64,000 bases of DNA from Chitinophaga cymbidii (lineage in GTDB: Bacteria; Bacteroidota; Bacteroidia; Chitinophagales; Chitinophagaceae): NCBI RefSeq assembly GCF_007992715.1, contig NZ_BKAU01000001.1:1488001-1552000 (forward strand), written 5' to 3'. Positions within the stretch are counted from its first letter, which is position 1, and each line of letters begins with the position of its first letter. The position numbers and the translations under genes were made by a program. Shown here in pieces: positions 8,502-15,026 of this stretch. The notes beneath the pieces were generated by a model. That model had not been told where the DNA came from. It searched no databases and worked only from the letters and a program-made list of their open reading frames with translations.

Positions 8502-8516
8502 TGCAACGGTGTTGCT
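8502..8516. promoter_or_regulatory. Candidate Zur operator 2 (7-1-7 palindrome)
   Basis: TGCAACG-G-TGTTGCT shares the core (GCAAC...GTTGC) and layout of the site at 8420-8434 and lies 17 bp before the ABC ATPase start. The consensus of the two sites is TGCAACAnTGTTGCA. It probably binds the same regulator, blocking the rightward operon. Confidence 0.45.
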
Positions 8517-8532
8517 TTAAAGAAAAGGAATC

Positions 8533-9162
8533 ATGATATACACCAGGAACCTTGCTTACGCATATCCCAACGGGCGGCAGTTGCGGTTTCCGGACATGGA
8601 GTGCGCGGAAGGCCGCGTGCTGCTGATAACCGGACAATCAGGCGTGGGAAAAACAACGCTGCTGCACCTTCTGGCCGGGCTGTTGAAGCCTTCCGGCGGG
8701 GAGATCAACATCGCCGGAACGGACATCGGGCCGTTCAGCGCAGGAGCGATGGACACCTTCAGGGGCAAACACATCGGCATTATTTACCAGCAATCGCATT
8801 TCATCGCATCCCTGACCGTAGGCGAAAACCTCCTGCTGCCAGCAGCGCTCGCCTCGAAAGACCATCCGCGGCAACGGCTGCGAAACATTGCGGAAAGGCT
8901 GGGCATTCATGGCCTGCTGCACAAAAAACCGGCGCAGCTCAGCCAGGGCGAGCAGCAACGCGCATCCATCGCCCGCGCGCTGATCTCCTCCCCACAGCTG
9001 TTACTGGCGGATGAACCGACCGCCAGCCTGGATGACCAGAACTGCATCGCAGTGGCGGAGCTGCTCGCGGAACAGGCGCAGCAGCAACAGGCGGCGTTGC
9101 TGATCGTTACGCACGACAGCCGGTTGAAACAAGTATTTGATCATCACATCCAACTATCATGA
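8533..9162 (+). CDS. ABC transporter ATPase, LolD/MacB-like, of the metal island
   Basis: This 209-residue nucleotide-binding subunit has Walker A GQSGVGKT at 34-41, a Q-loop YQQ near 85, the signature LSQGEQQR at 136-143, Walker B LLLADEP at 156-162 and H-loop VTHD at 192-195. The size and sequence fit the LolD/FtsE/MacB class that works with FtsX-type permeases. Its stop overlaps the permease start in ATGA (9159-9162), so the two are translationally coupled. The pair resembles the ATPase-permease-DUF3299 cassettes of the Zur-controlled ZrgABCDE zinc system of Vibrio (recalled knowledge). The start codon lies just downstream of two candidate operators. Confidence 0.88.
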   Translation: MIYTRNLAYAYPNGRQLRFPDMECAEGRVLLITGQSGVGKTTLLHLLAGLLKPSGGEINIAGTDIGPFSAGAMDTFRGKHIGIIYQQSHFIASLTVGENLLLPAALASKDHPRQRLRNIAERLGIHGLLHKKPAQLSQGEQQRASIARALISSPQLLLADEPTASLDDQNCIAVAELLAEQAQQQQAALLIVTHDSRLKQVFDHHIQLS

Positions 9163-10631
9163 TCCTTCGCATTGCATTTAAAAATCTTTTACATAAACCG
9201 CTGTACGCAACGCTTTGCTGGCTGCTGCTCGCCTGCAGCACGGCCGTGCTCCTGATGCTGATCGCATTGAGCAGACAGGCGAAAGAACAACTGGAAAAAC
9301 AGATCGAAGGGGTGGACTTAGTGCTGGGCGCCAAAGGCAGCCCGCTTCAGCTCATTCTTTCCAGCGTGTATAACCTGGACGCTCCCACCGGCAATATTTA
9401 CCTGCAGGAAGCGCAGCGGTTCATGCAGCATCCGATGGTGGAATCCGCCATCCCGCTTTCGCTCGGCGACTCCTACAAGGGATACCGGATACTGGGCACC
9501 ACGCCGGCTTACCTGGACAGGTTCAAGGTACAGCCCCGCGAAGGGCGTATTTTTTCCGGATCGATGGAAGTGGTGATAGGCGCCACCGTGGCGGAGCGCG
9601 CCGGACTGAAGATCGGCAGCCGCTTTGCCGGCACGCATGGGCTGGAAGAAAAAGGGCATGTGCATGAGGAGCATAGCTATGTAGTGGTGGGGGTGCTTCC
9701 GGCAACGGGGCTCGCCATCGACCAACTAATCCTTACGCCGCTGGAAAGCGTGTGGACGATCCATGAGCCGGCGAAACATCTTGAAGATGAAGACTCTGAA
9801 CATGATCATGAAAAGGATAATGCGGTGCAGGAGCACGATCATGGAACGGATGATGATGATGCACACAAACATGATCATGAAAAGGCGGATGATCGTACGA
9901 ACAGCGCTGCCGGCGAACATCATCATGCAACGGATAGCCATCCGGAGGATGACCATTCGGATGCTGACCGGCAGAATGCGGCTGACGCCCATGATCATGA
10001 AGACGATCATCAGGAACCAGCAGATCATGATCAGCACCAAAACGCTGTTCCGGCAAACGGCCACGTAGCCGCTACAGCTGCCAACAAACAGATCACCGCC
10101 GTTCTCATCCACTTCAGAAGCCCCCTCGCACAGCTTCAATTCCCCCGCATGATCAATGAAAATACAAATATGCAGGCCGCCGTTCCCGCAATAGAAGTGA
10201 ACCGTCTTCAGTCCCTGATGGGTTCCGGCGCCGAAGTGCTCCGCATTCTTGGCTGGCTGTTGGCAGGCTTGGCTGCTTGCAGTATTTTTGTAATGCTGGT
10301 GCAGGGCACCCACGAACGCAGGTACGAGCTGGCATTGTTGCGCAGCATGGGCTCCGGCCGTGGGAAATTGTTGGGACTGGTGCTGTCGGAAGCCCTTATC
10401 CTCGCACTTGCCGGCATTCTCGGCGGCTTTTTATTGAGCAGGCTAAGCCTGTGGCTGCTGCAGCAAGAGGTGTTTACCAACTATCACCTCACCTTTTCAG
10501 GGCTCTGGAAGATCACTGCTACAGACATGATCACCGCTGCCGCCATCCTGGCAGCCTGTCTGCTCGCCGCGCTCTTCCCGGCCATCCGGGCGTTCCGGCT
10601 TAACATTTCTAAAACACTGGCAAATGCTTAA
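9159..10631 (+). CDS. FtsX-type ABC permease with a long histidine/aspartate-rich extracytoplasmic loop
   Basis: This 490-residue permease has MacB-like topology: a first membrane helix at about 17-38, a large extracytoplasmic domain, and three helices at about 361-383, 404-428 and 456-478. The segments GVDLVLGAKGSPLQL, PLSLGDSYKGYRILGT and THERRYELALLRSMG match permeases found beside DUF3299 genes. Residues about 202-302 form an acidic, His-rich insertion that I count at 20 His (many in HDH/DHE units), preceded by HVHEEH at 167-172. Such a loop should bind zinc or another divalent metal. In Zrg-like loci, metal binding is thought to be done by a separate His-rich periplasmic DUF2796 protein, and none is seen here, so the loop may replace it (inference). 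It overlaps its neighbours by 4 and 8 bp. Confidence 0.87.
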   Translation: MILRIAFKNLLHKPLYATLCWLLLACSTAVLLMLIALSRQAKEQLEKQIEGVDLVLGAKGSPLQLILSSVYNLDAPTGNIYLQEAQRFMQHPMVESAIPLSLGDSYKGYRILGTTPAYLDRFKVQPREGRIFSGSMEVVIGATVAERAGLKIGSRFAGTHGLEEKGHVHEEHSYVVVGVLPATGLAIDQLILTPLESVWTIHEPAKHLEDEDSEHDHEKDNAVQEHDHGTDDDDAHKHDHEKADDRTNSAAGEHHHATDSHPEDDHSDADRQNAADAHDHEDDHQEPADHDQHQNAVPANGHVAATAANKQITAVLIHFRSPLAQLQFPRMINENTNMQAAVPAIEVNRLQSLMGSGAEVLRILGWLLAGLAACSIFVMLVQGTHERRYELALLRSMGSGRGKLLGLVLSEALILALAGILGGFLLSRLSLWLLQQEVFTNYHLTFSGLWKITATDMITAAAILAACLLAALFPAIRAFRLNISKTLANA

Positions 10632-11193
10632 AACAGAAAGATTTTTATTGGCGGGCCTGGCTTTTCTACTGGTATCCTGCTCGGATATCTCGCAGTTCTG
10701 CCGCCATTCATCCATATCGGCGGGATATCTGTCCAGCTTCATCAGCCTCCGGCAATCCGCCAATAATGAAAGCCCGCTGCCGGTATCCACCGTTACCTAC
10801 GCGGATACCACCACCCGCAGCGTAACATGGAAACAGCTGTCCGACGTTATTTTCGACCGGAAATGGGACGAGAAGCTGCAAATGCCCATGCTCTACCCTT
10901 CTTTCAGCCGTAACATCAAGGCCCTGCACGGCAAAAACATCGTTATCAGCGGGTATGTTATTCCCCTCGATGTAAAAGGCGGCATGTACGTGCTCTCCGC
11001 CAATCCGAACAGCTCCTGCTTCTTTTGCGGCGGCGCCGGACCGGAATCTATCATGGCGCTGAAATTCAAATCAGGCAGTCCTTCTTTTGAAACGGACGAT
11101 TTTGTCAAGTTTAAAGGAAGATTAAGGCTCAACGAGAAAAATATTTACGAATTATACTATAACCTGGATGACGCCGTGCTGGTAGGGAAATAA
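10624..11193 (+). CDS. DUF3299-type lipoprotein of the metal ABC operon
   Basis: This 189-residue protein has a lipoprotein signal (lipobox LVSC, Cys19). A DUF3299-like core includes TWKQL, YPSFS, LHGKNIVISGYVIPLD and a conserved SCFFCGGAGPESI with Cys132 and Cys135. The CFFC motif could bind a metal or be redox-active. DUF3299 genes accompany FtsX-type permeases and ABC ATPases in zinc-regulated loci (the Zrg-type system), which matches the arrangement here. It overlaps the permease gene by 8 bp and closes the coupled ATPase-permease-lipoprotein operon. It probably sits in the periplasm, anchored by lipid next to the permease. Its exact role is unknown. Confidence 0.78.
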   Translation: MLKTERFLLAGLAFLLVSCSDISQFCRHSSISAGYLSSFISLRQSANNESPLPVSTVTYADTTTRSVTWKQLSDVIFDRKWDEKLQMPMLYPSFSRNIKALHGKNIVISGYVIPLDVKGGMYVLSANPNSSCFFCGGAGPESIMALKFKSGSPSFETDDFVKFKGRLRLNEKNIYELYYNLDDAVLVGK

Positions 11194-11205
11194 CGCAAAC
11201 TGTGC

Positions 11206-11213
11206 TACCTTTG
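11206..11213 (+). promoter_or_regulatory. -7 box of the SCO-Zur transcription unit
   Basis: TACCTTTG matches TAnnTTTG exactly and lies 25 bp before the ATG at 11238. It argues against the longer reading that starts at 11202, upstream of the promoter. No clear -33 TTG is present. Confidence 0.5.
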
Positions 11214-11237
11214 TATATCCGATCAAGTGGAAATGAT

Positions 11238-11864
11238 ATGTCTAAAAAAGCGATCTTTTATATTGTCTTCTTTGTATTGCTGAGCGCCGGATTTATGGGA
11301 TATTCCGGACTGATGATCAAGGAAGATTCAGGTGAATTTTTCGGAAAGGAAAAGCTGCCGGTGCTGGGCTCCCCCGGTCACACCGTACAGGGTTTCACTT
11401 TCCGGGACCAGGAAGGAAAGAGCATTACACAGGACCATGTGAAAGGCAAGATCTATGTGGCGGAATATTTTTTCACCACCTGTACCAATATCTGCCCGGT
11501 GATGAACAAGAATATGGAGAAAGTGTATGCGCAATACAAATCCAATCCCAATTTTCTCATCCTTTCCCATACCTCCGATCCCGAATATGATTCCATTCCC
11601 GTACTGAAAGCATATGCGGAAAAACATGGCGCGGACGCGAAGAACTGGCATTTCCTGACGGGCGACAAACGGCAGTTATACAAGCTGGCCCGCGAAAGCT
11701 ACCTGGTAGACGATGGGCATTACACAGGGCCTGACGATTTCGTGCACACGCAGTGGTTCGCGCTGGTGGACGGCGAAGGACAGGTACGCGGATTGTATGA
11801 AGGCACAAAAGATAAAGATATTGAGAAGCTGATCAAGGATATTGACCGGCTGATGCATGAATAA
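11238..11864 (+). CDS. SCO1/SenC-family thioredoxin-like protein
   Basis: This protein of 208 residues has an N-terminal membrane anchor (about 5-26) and a thioredoxin-like fold with the SCO motif CxxxC (Cys82 and Cys86 in TTCTNICPVM) and the matching His near 170 (DFVHTQ). SCO proteins deliver copper to the CuA site of cytochrome oxidase or act as thiol reductants (family knowledge). Here the gene lies between the DUF3299 lipoprotein and the Zur-like regulator, 11 bp before the latter, so it shares a transcript with the regulator. I chose the ATG at 11238 because a perfect -7 box at 11206 would leave the longer start outside the mRNA. Its zinc-island position hints that metal status, not only oxidase assembly, controls it. 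Confidence 0.85.
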   Translation: MSKKAIFYIVFFVLLSAGFMGYSGLMIKEDSGEFFGKEKLPVLGSPGHTVQGFTFRDQEGKSITQDHVKGKIYVAEYFFTTCTNICPVMNKNMEKVYAQYKSNPNFLILSHTSDPEYDSIPVLKAYAEKHGADAKNWHFLTGDKRQLYKLARESYLVDDGHYTGPDDFVHTQWFALVDGEGQVRGLYEGTKDKDIEKLIKDIDRLMHE

Positions 11865-11875
11865 ATTGATCCATC

Positions 11876-12304
11876 ATGGCTGCAAAACAAAAAGAACTCA
11901 TCGTGCAGTTGTTGCGCTCCAGTAAACTGAGCATTACGGATACGCGTGTTAAAATACTGGAGCTCTTTATGAAAAGTAACGGCGCGCTGGAACATGCTGA
12001 CTTTGAAAAGCTCAGCGGGAAGTCGTTCGACAGGGTAACGATCTATCGCACACTGCAGACTTTCCTGGATAAAGGGATCGTTCACAAGATACCTACCACC
12101 GATACTTCCGTGCGGTACGCGATCTGCAAATCGGATTGCGGGGAGCACGATCATCATGATCACCACGTGCATTTCCGCTGCGAAGAATGCGGCAGCACAC
12201 AATGCCTGGATGAAACGGACATTCCCGTGATACAGCTGCCGAAAGGCTATGCCGCGCATAACGTGGAAGTAGTGGTCAGCGGGGTTTGTAAAGAATGTAA
12301 ATAA
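11876..12304 (+). CDS. Fur-family transcriptional regulator, probably Zur
   Basis: This 142-residue regulator has an N-terminal winged helix (about 10-75, with DRVTIYRTLQTF as the recognition segment), a His-rich stretch HDHHDHHVHF (91-100) and two CxxC pairs (Cys102/Cys105 and Cys138/Cys141) for the structural zinc. The neighbourhood (COG0523 GTPase, MerC protein, DUF3299 transporter) fits a zinc sensor better than an iron or peroxide sensor, but sequence alone cannot settle that. It probably represses the divergent 8380-8532 promoters through the 7-1-7 palindromes, and possibly the TonB receptor. It follows the SCO gene by 11 bp and is followed by a strong terminator. Confidence 0.85.
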   Translation: MAAKQKELIVQLLRSSKLSITDTRVKILELFMKSNGALEHADFEKLSGKSFDRVTIYRTLQTFLDKGIVHKIPTTDTSVRYAICKSDCGEHDHHDHHVHFRCEECGSTQCLDETDIPVIQLPKGYAAHNVEVVVSGVCKECK

Positions 12305-12336
12305 AAAGAGGCGCCATTACGACGCCTCTTTTTTTA
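12303..12336. terminator. Bidirectional Rho-independent terminator after the zur-like gene
   Basis: A GAGGCG/CGCCTC stem (12308-12313 and 12323-12328) is flanked by an A-run on the left and seven T on the right. It can stop transcription from both sides and lies between two convergent genes, overlapping both gene ends. Confidence 0.85.
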
Positions 12337-14058
12337 TGCGATGATCTTGTCGATCTCCTTTTGTACGAACCCTGCCAGCTCCTTCACATAAGCAGGCGAG
12401 AAATCAAACCTGATCCCCGCCGCTTCATACAGTTCCCGCAGCGTTTTTGTATACCCCAGGCTGAGCGCCTTCATATAATTGTCCAGCGCCTGCTCCGGAT
12501 TTTCCTTGTACTGCTTCCACATAGCGATGGCGCCGAGCTGCGCAATGCCATATTCAATGTAATAGAACGGCACTTCAAACAGGTGCAGCTGACGCTGCCA
12601 GTTGCTGGCACGGTAGTTTTCATGCCCGCTCCAGTCGATGTTACCGGGCGAGAATTCATCCATGATGCGCACCCATGCTTCGGTACGTTCTTCCACGGTA
12701 TGCTGCGGATGTTCATATACCCAGTGCTGGAATTTATCGATCGTTGCGATCCAGGGGAAAATGTTGATCGCGCGTTCGAGCTGCTGCAGTTTTGCGCGGC
12801 GCAGCTCGTCCGGGTTGCTGAAGAAGATCTCCCAATGGTCCATGCTGAAGAGTTCCATGCTCATGCTGGCGACCTCCGCTATTTCCATCGGGTATTCCTT
12901 GAAGGAGCTGAGCGGCAGATCGTGGCTGAGGAAGGAATGGATGGCATGTCCGCCTTCGTGCACGATGGTGGTAAGGTCTCTCATCTGGCCGGCGGCGTTC
13001 ATGAAAATGAAAGGCACGCCGGTTTCCGCGAGCGGGCAGTTATATCCGCCCGGGGCTTTGTTCTTCCGGCTGTCGAGGTCCAGCCGCTGCATGTTCTTCA
13101 TCACCTGCAGGCAATCCCCGAAGAAAGGCCGCAATTCATTAAAGCAGGCGATGGATTTGCTGATCATTTCATCTCCGCTGGTGAAGGGTTCCAGCGGTTT
13201 TGTCCCTTCCGGCTCCGCATCGCCGTCCCACGGCCGCAATATATCCAGTCCGAGTTTCAGGCGCTGTCTTTCCAGCAACTGCTTCACCAGCGGCAGGATG
13301 TGCTCCTTTACCGCTGCGTGGAACTGGAAACAATCTTCCCTGGTATATTCAAAACGGCCCAGTTCCTCGAACTTGTAGTCCCGGTAGTTTTCGAAACCCG
13401 CGTTCAGGGCTACCTGGTGGCGTTTCTTCACCAGCTCGGTGTACAGGTTGTCCAGCGTGACCTTGTCCTGCAGCCGGCGGGCGGCCGTTTTGGTGAATAC
13501 CTCTTCCCGCAGTGCGCGGTCCGGGCTTTCCAGGAACTTGGCGGCCTGCTGCAAGGTGTATTCCTGTTCTTTCACCTTGATGGTCATGGCGCCGGATATC
13601 ACACCGAACTGCTGCGCCATTACGCTCAACTCGGCCTGTATCTGCACATTGGCTTCATTGAACAGCTTCACCTGTTTTTTTACGTTGCGCAGATAAGGGA
13701 AATAGATAGCGGGGTCCAGCTCCGCGGTGAAGCGGCAGTCCAGCAGCTTGCGGTTGAGGATATCGGCATGGGGTTGCAGTTTGGGCTGGATTTCCATGCA
13801 GAAATAGGTGAATGCCTCTTCGTATGCTTTGTTGGCGGTGTCCTGCGTCATGCGGATCTGGCGCCAGCAGGCATCTTCACTGATCACGGCTTCCACTTCG
13901 CTCATGTCTGCCAGCCATTTTTCCAGCTCACTTTTACTGTTGATCTCCCGGTTCTGCAGGGAGATGAAATACGGTTCCAAAGCTTCCCAGGTGGTTACCG
14001 TAAAGTCTTCCGGCAGGAAGTGCCTGGGCGGCTTTGTAATATTTGCGGATGGTGTCAT
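12334..14058 (-). CDS. M3-family oligoendopeptidase (PepF-like)
   Basis: This 574-residue zinc metallopeptidase of the thimet/PepF family cleaves short peptides in the cytoplasm. The active site HEGGH lies at 367-371 within TTIVHEGGHAIHSFL, and the third metal ligand is probably the Glu of EIAEVASMSMEL, about 25-30 residues later. The length fits M3 oligoendopeptidases of Bacteroidota, and there is no signal peptide. It is a single gene, convergent with the zur-like gene across a shared terminator. The long open frame on the opposite strand is an artefact of its codon use. Confidence 0.88.
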   Translation of the reverse strand: MTPSANITKPPRHFLPEDFTVTTWEALEPYFISLQNREINSKSELEKWLADMSEVEAVISEDACWRQIRMTQDTANKAYEEAFTYFCMEIQPKLQPHADILNRKLLDCRFTAELDPAIYFPYLRNVKKQVKLFNEANVQIQAELSVMAQQFGVISGAMTIKVKEQEYTLQQAAKFLESPDRALREEVFTKTAARRLQDKVTLDNLYTELVKKRHQVALNAGFENYRDYKFEELGRFEYTREDCFQFHAAVKEHILPLVKQLLERQRLKLGLDILRPWDGDAEPEGTKPLEPFTSGDEMISKSIACFNELRPFFGDCLQVMKNMQRLDLDSRKNKAPGGYNCPLAETGVPFIFMNAAGQMRDLTTIVHEGGHAIHSFLSHDLPLSSFKEYPMEIAEVASMSMELFSMDHWEIFFSNPDELRRAKLQQLERAINIFPWIATIDKFQHWVYEHPQHTVEERTEAWVRIMDEFSPGNIDWSGHENYRASNWQRQLHLFEVPFYYIEYGIAQLGAIAMWKQYKENPEQALDNYMKALSLGYTKTLRELYEAAGIRFDFSPAYVKELAGFVQKEIDKIIA

Positions 14059-14254
14059 CGTTTAACTTTTGAGTATCGATAAAATTAGCCAACAAATCCG
14101 GATGAAAAAAATTGAGCGGCAAGCGGGGAATAGACTTTAACATTTTGAAAATGAATGTCGGCCCGACAGCGCCTAATAAGACCGCTGTTGGTTCCCCAAA
14201 ACGGTTAGGCACAAAACGCTGCTATACCGTCGCCATCCGGTATCAGCATAAAAA

Positions 14255-14282
14255 GAGGCTGACCAAAGTATTGGTCAGCCTC
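14255..14282 (-). terminator. Terminator of the DUF5606 gene
   Basis: A perfect 12-bp stem (GAGGCTGACCAA and its complement) with a 4-nt loop is followed, reading the minus strand, by a run of T. It sits about 20 bp downstream of the DUF5606 stop. Confidence 0.8.
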
Positions 14283-14303
14283 CGGCATTTATAAAAAAAG
14301 GTA

Positions 14304-14927
14304 TTACTCTTCTGTCTTCTTCTTCTTTGTTGCTTTAGGCTTTTTCTCTTCACCTTCCGCTGCGGGAGCGGCGGCTTTCTTTGCTGCGGCTTTTTTCTTA
14401 GGCGCGGGTTTTTCTTCGCCTGCGGGCGCTTCTTCCGTTGCCTCTTCTTTTTTCGCTTTCGCTTTTGTGGCTTTTTTCGGTTTTTCTTCTTCCACCGGCG
14501 CAGCGGCTTCCGCTTCGGTTGTTTCTTCCGTTTCTTCTTCCTCGAACTTCAGCAGATCGTTGGTTTTGAGGATGGCGTACCATTTCACCATCTTCTTCAT
14601 ATCGCTTACATATACGCGCTCCTCGTCAAATTCGGGGAAAACGTTTTTGAAATAAGCTTTCACCGTGTTGTTGTCTGCTTTGGCGTCGGCGAGGGGAAAT
14701 TTGGATTCCTGCTCCTGCATGGCTTTGAAAACAGCCGACAGGTTTACGTTTTCACCGGTTGTAAACACTTCGATGCTTTCCAATGGGGTAAAGTTATGTA
14801 CCCGGGAAGATACAAAGCGTGTACTTTTATCTTCCAGCGATCTCACAATAGCGCCATCCTGTTTGCTGGCCAGCAATTGGAATAAACCGCCTAGTCCGGT
14901 TACTGCAACAATTTCTCTGTACTGCAT
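14304..14927 (-). CDS. DUF5606-domain protein with a long Lys/Glu/Ala-rich tail
   Basis: This protein of 207 residues has a conserved N-terminal part of about 130 residues (MQYREIVAVTGLGGLF..., VYVSDMKKMVKWYAILK) that fits DUF5606, a family of unknown function seen almost only in Bacteroidota. From about residue 130 the sequence turns into a highly charged, repetitive tail of EE, KK, PKK and AKA units that resembles histone H1-like or nucleic-acid-binding tails. It is a single gene with its own -7 box (TATATTTG, 14948-14955, minus) and a strong terminator. No signal peptide is present, so it is cytoplasmic. DNA or RNA association is a guess from the tail only. Confidence 0.8.
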   Translation of the reverse strand: MQYREIVAVTGLGGLFQLLASKQDGAIVRSLEDKSTRFVSSRVHNFTPLESIEVFTTGENVNLSAVFKAMQEQESKFPLADAKADNNTVKAYFKNVFPEFDEERVYVSDMKKMVKWYAILKTNDLLKFEEEETEETTEAEAAAPVEEEKPKKATKAKAKKEEATEEAPAGEEKPAPKKKAAAKKAAAPAAEGEEKKPKATKKKKTEE

Positions 14928-14947
14928 GTTTTCATTTTTAAGAAGGG

Positions 14948-14955
14948 CAAATATA
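14948..14955 (-). promoter_or_regulatory. -7 box of the DUF5606 gene
   Basis: The minus strand reads TATATTTG, a full match to TAnnTTTG, about 21 bp before the start codon at 14927. No convincing -33 TTG at the usual spacing. Confidence 0.45.
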
Positions 14956-15026
14956 AAAAATTAGCAATAGATATCTTCCTGACAAATTTTCATTTCCCGG
15001 ATGTACTGTAAAATGTACCGCTGAAA

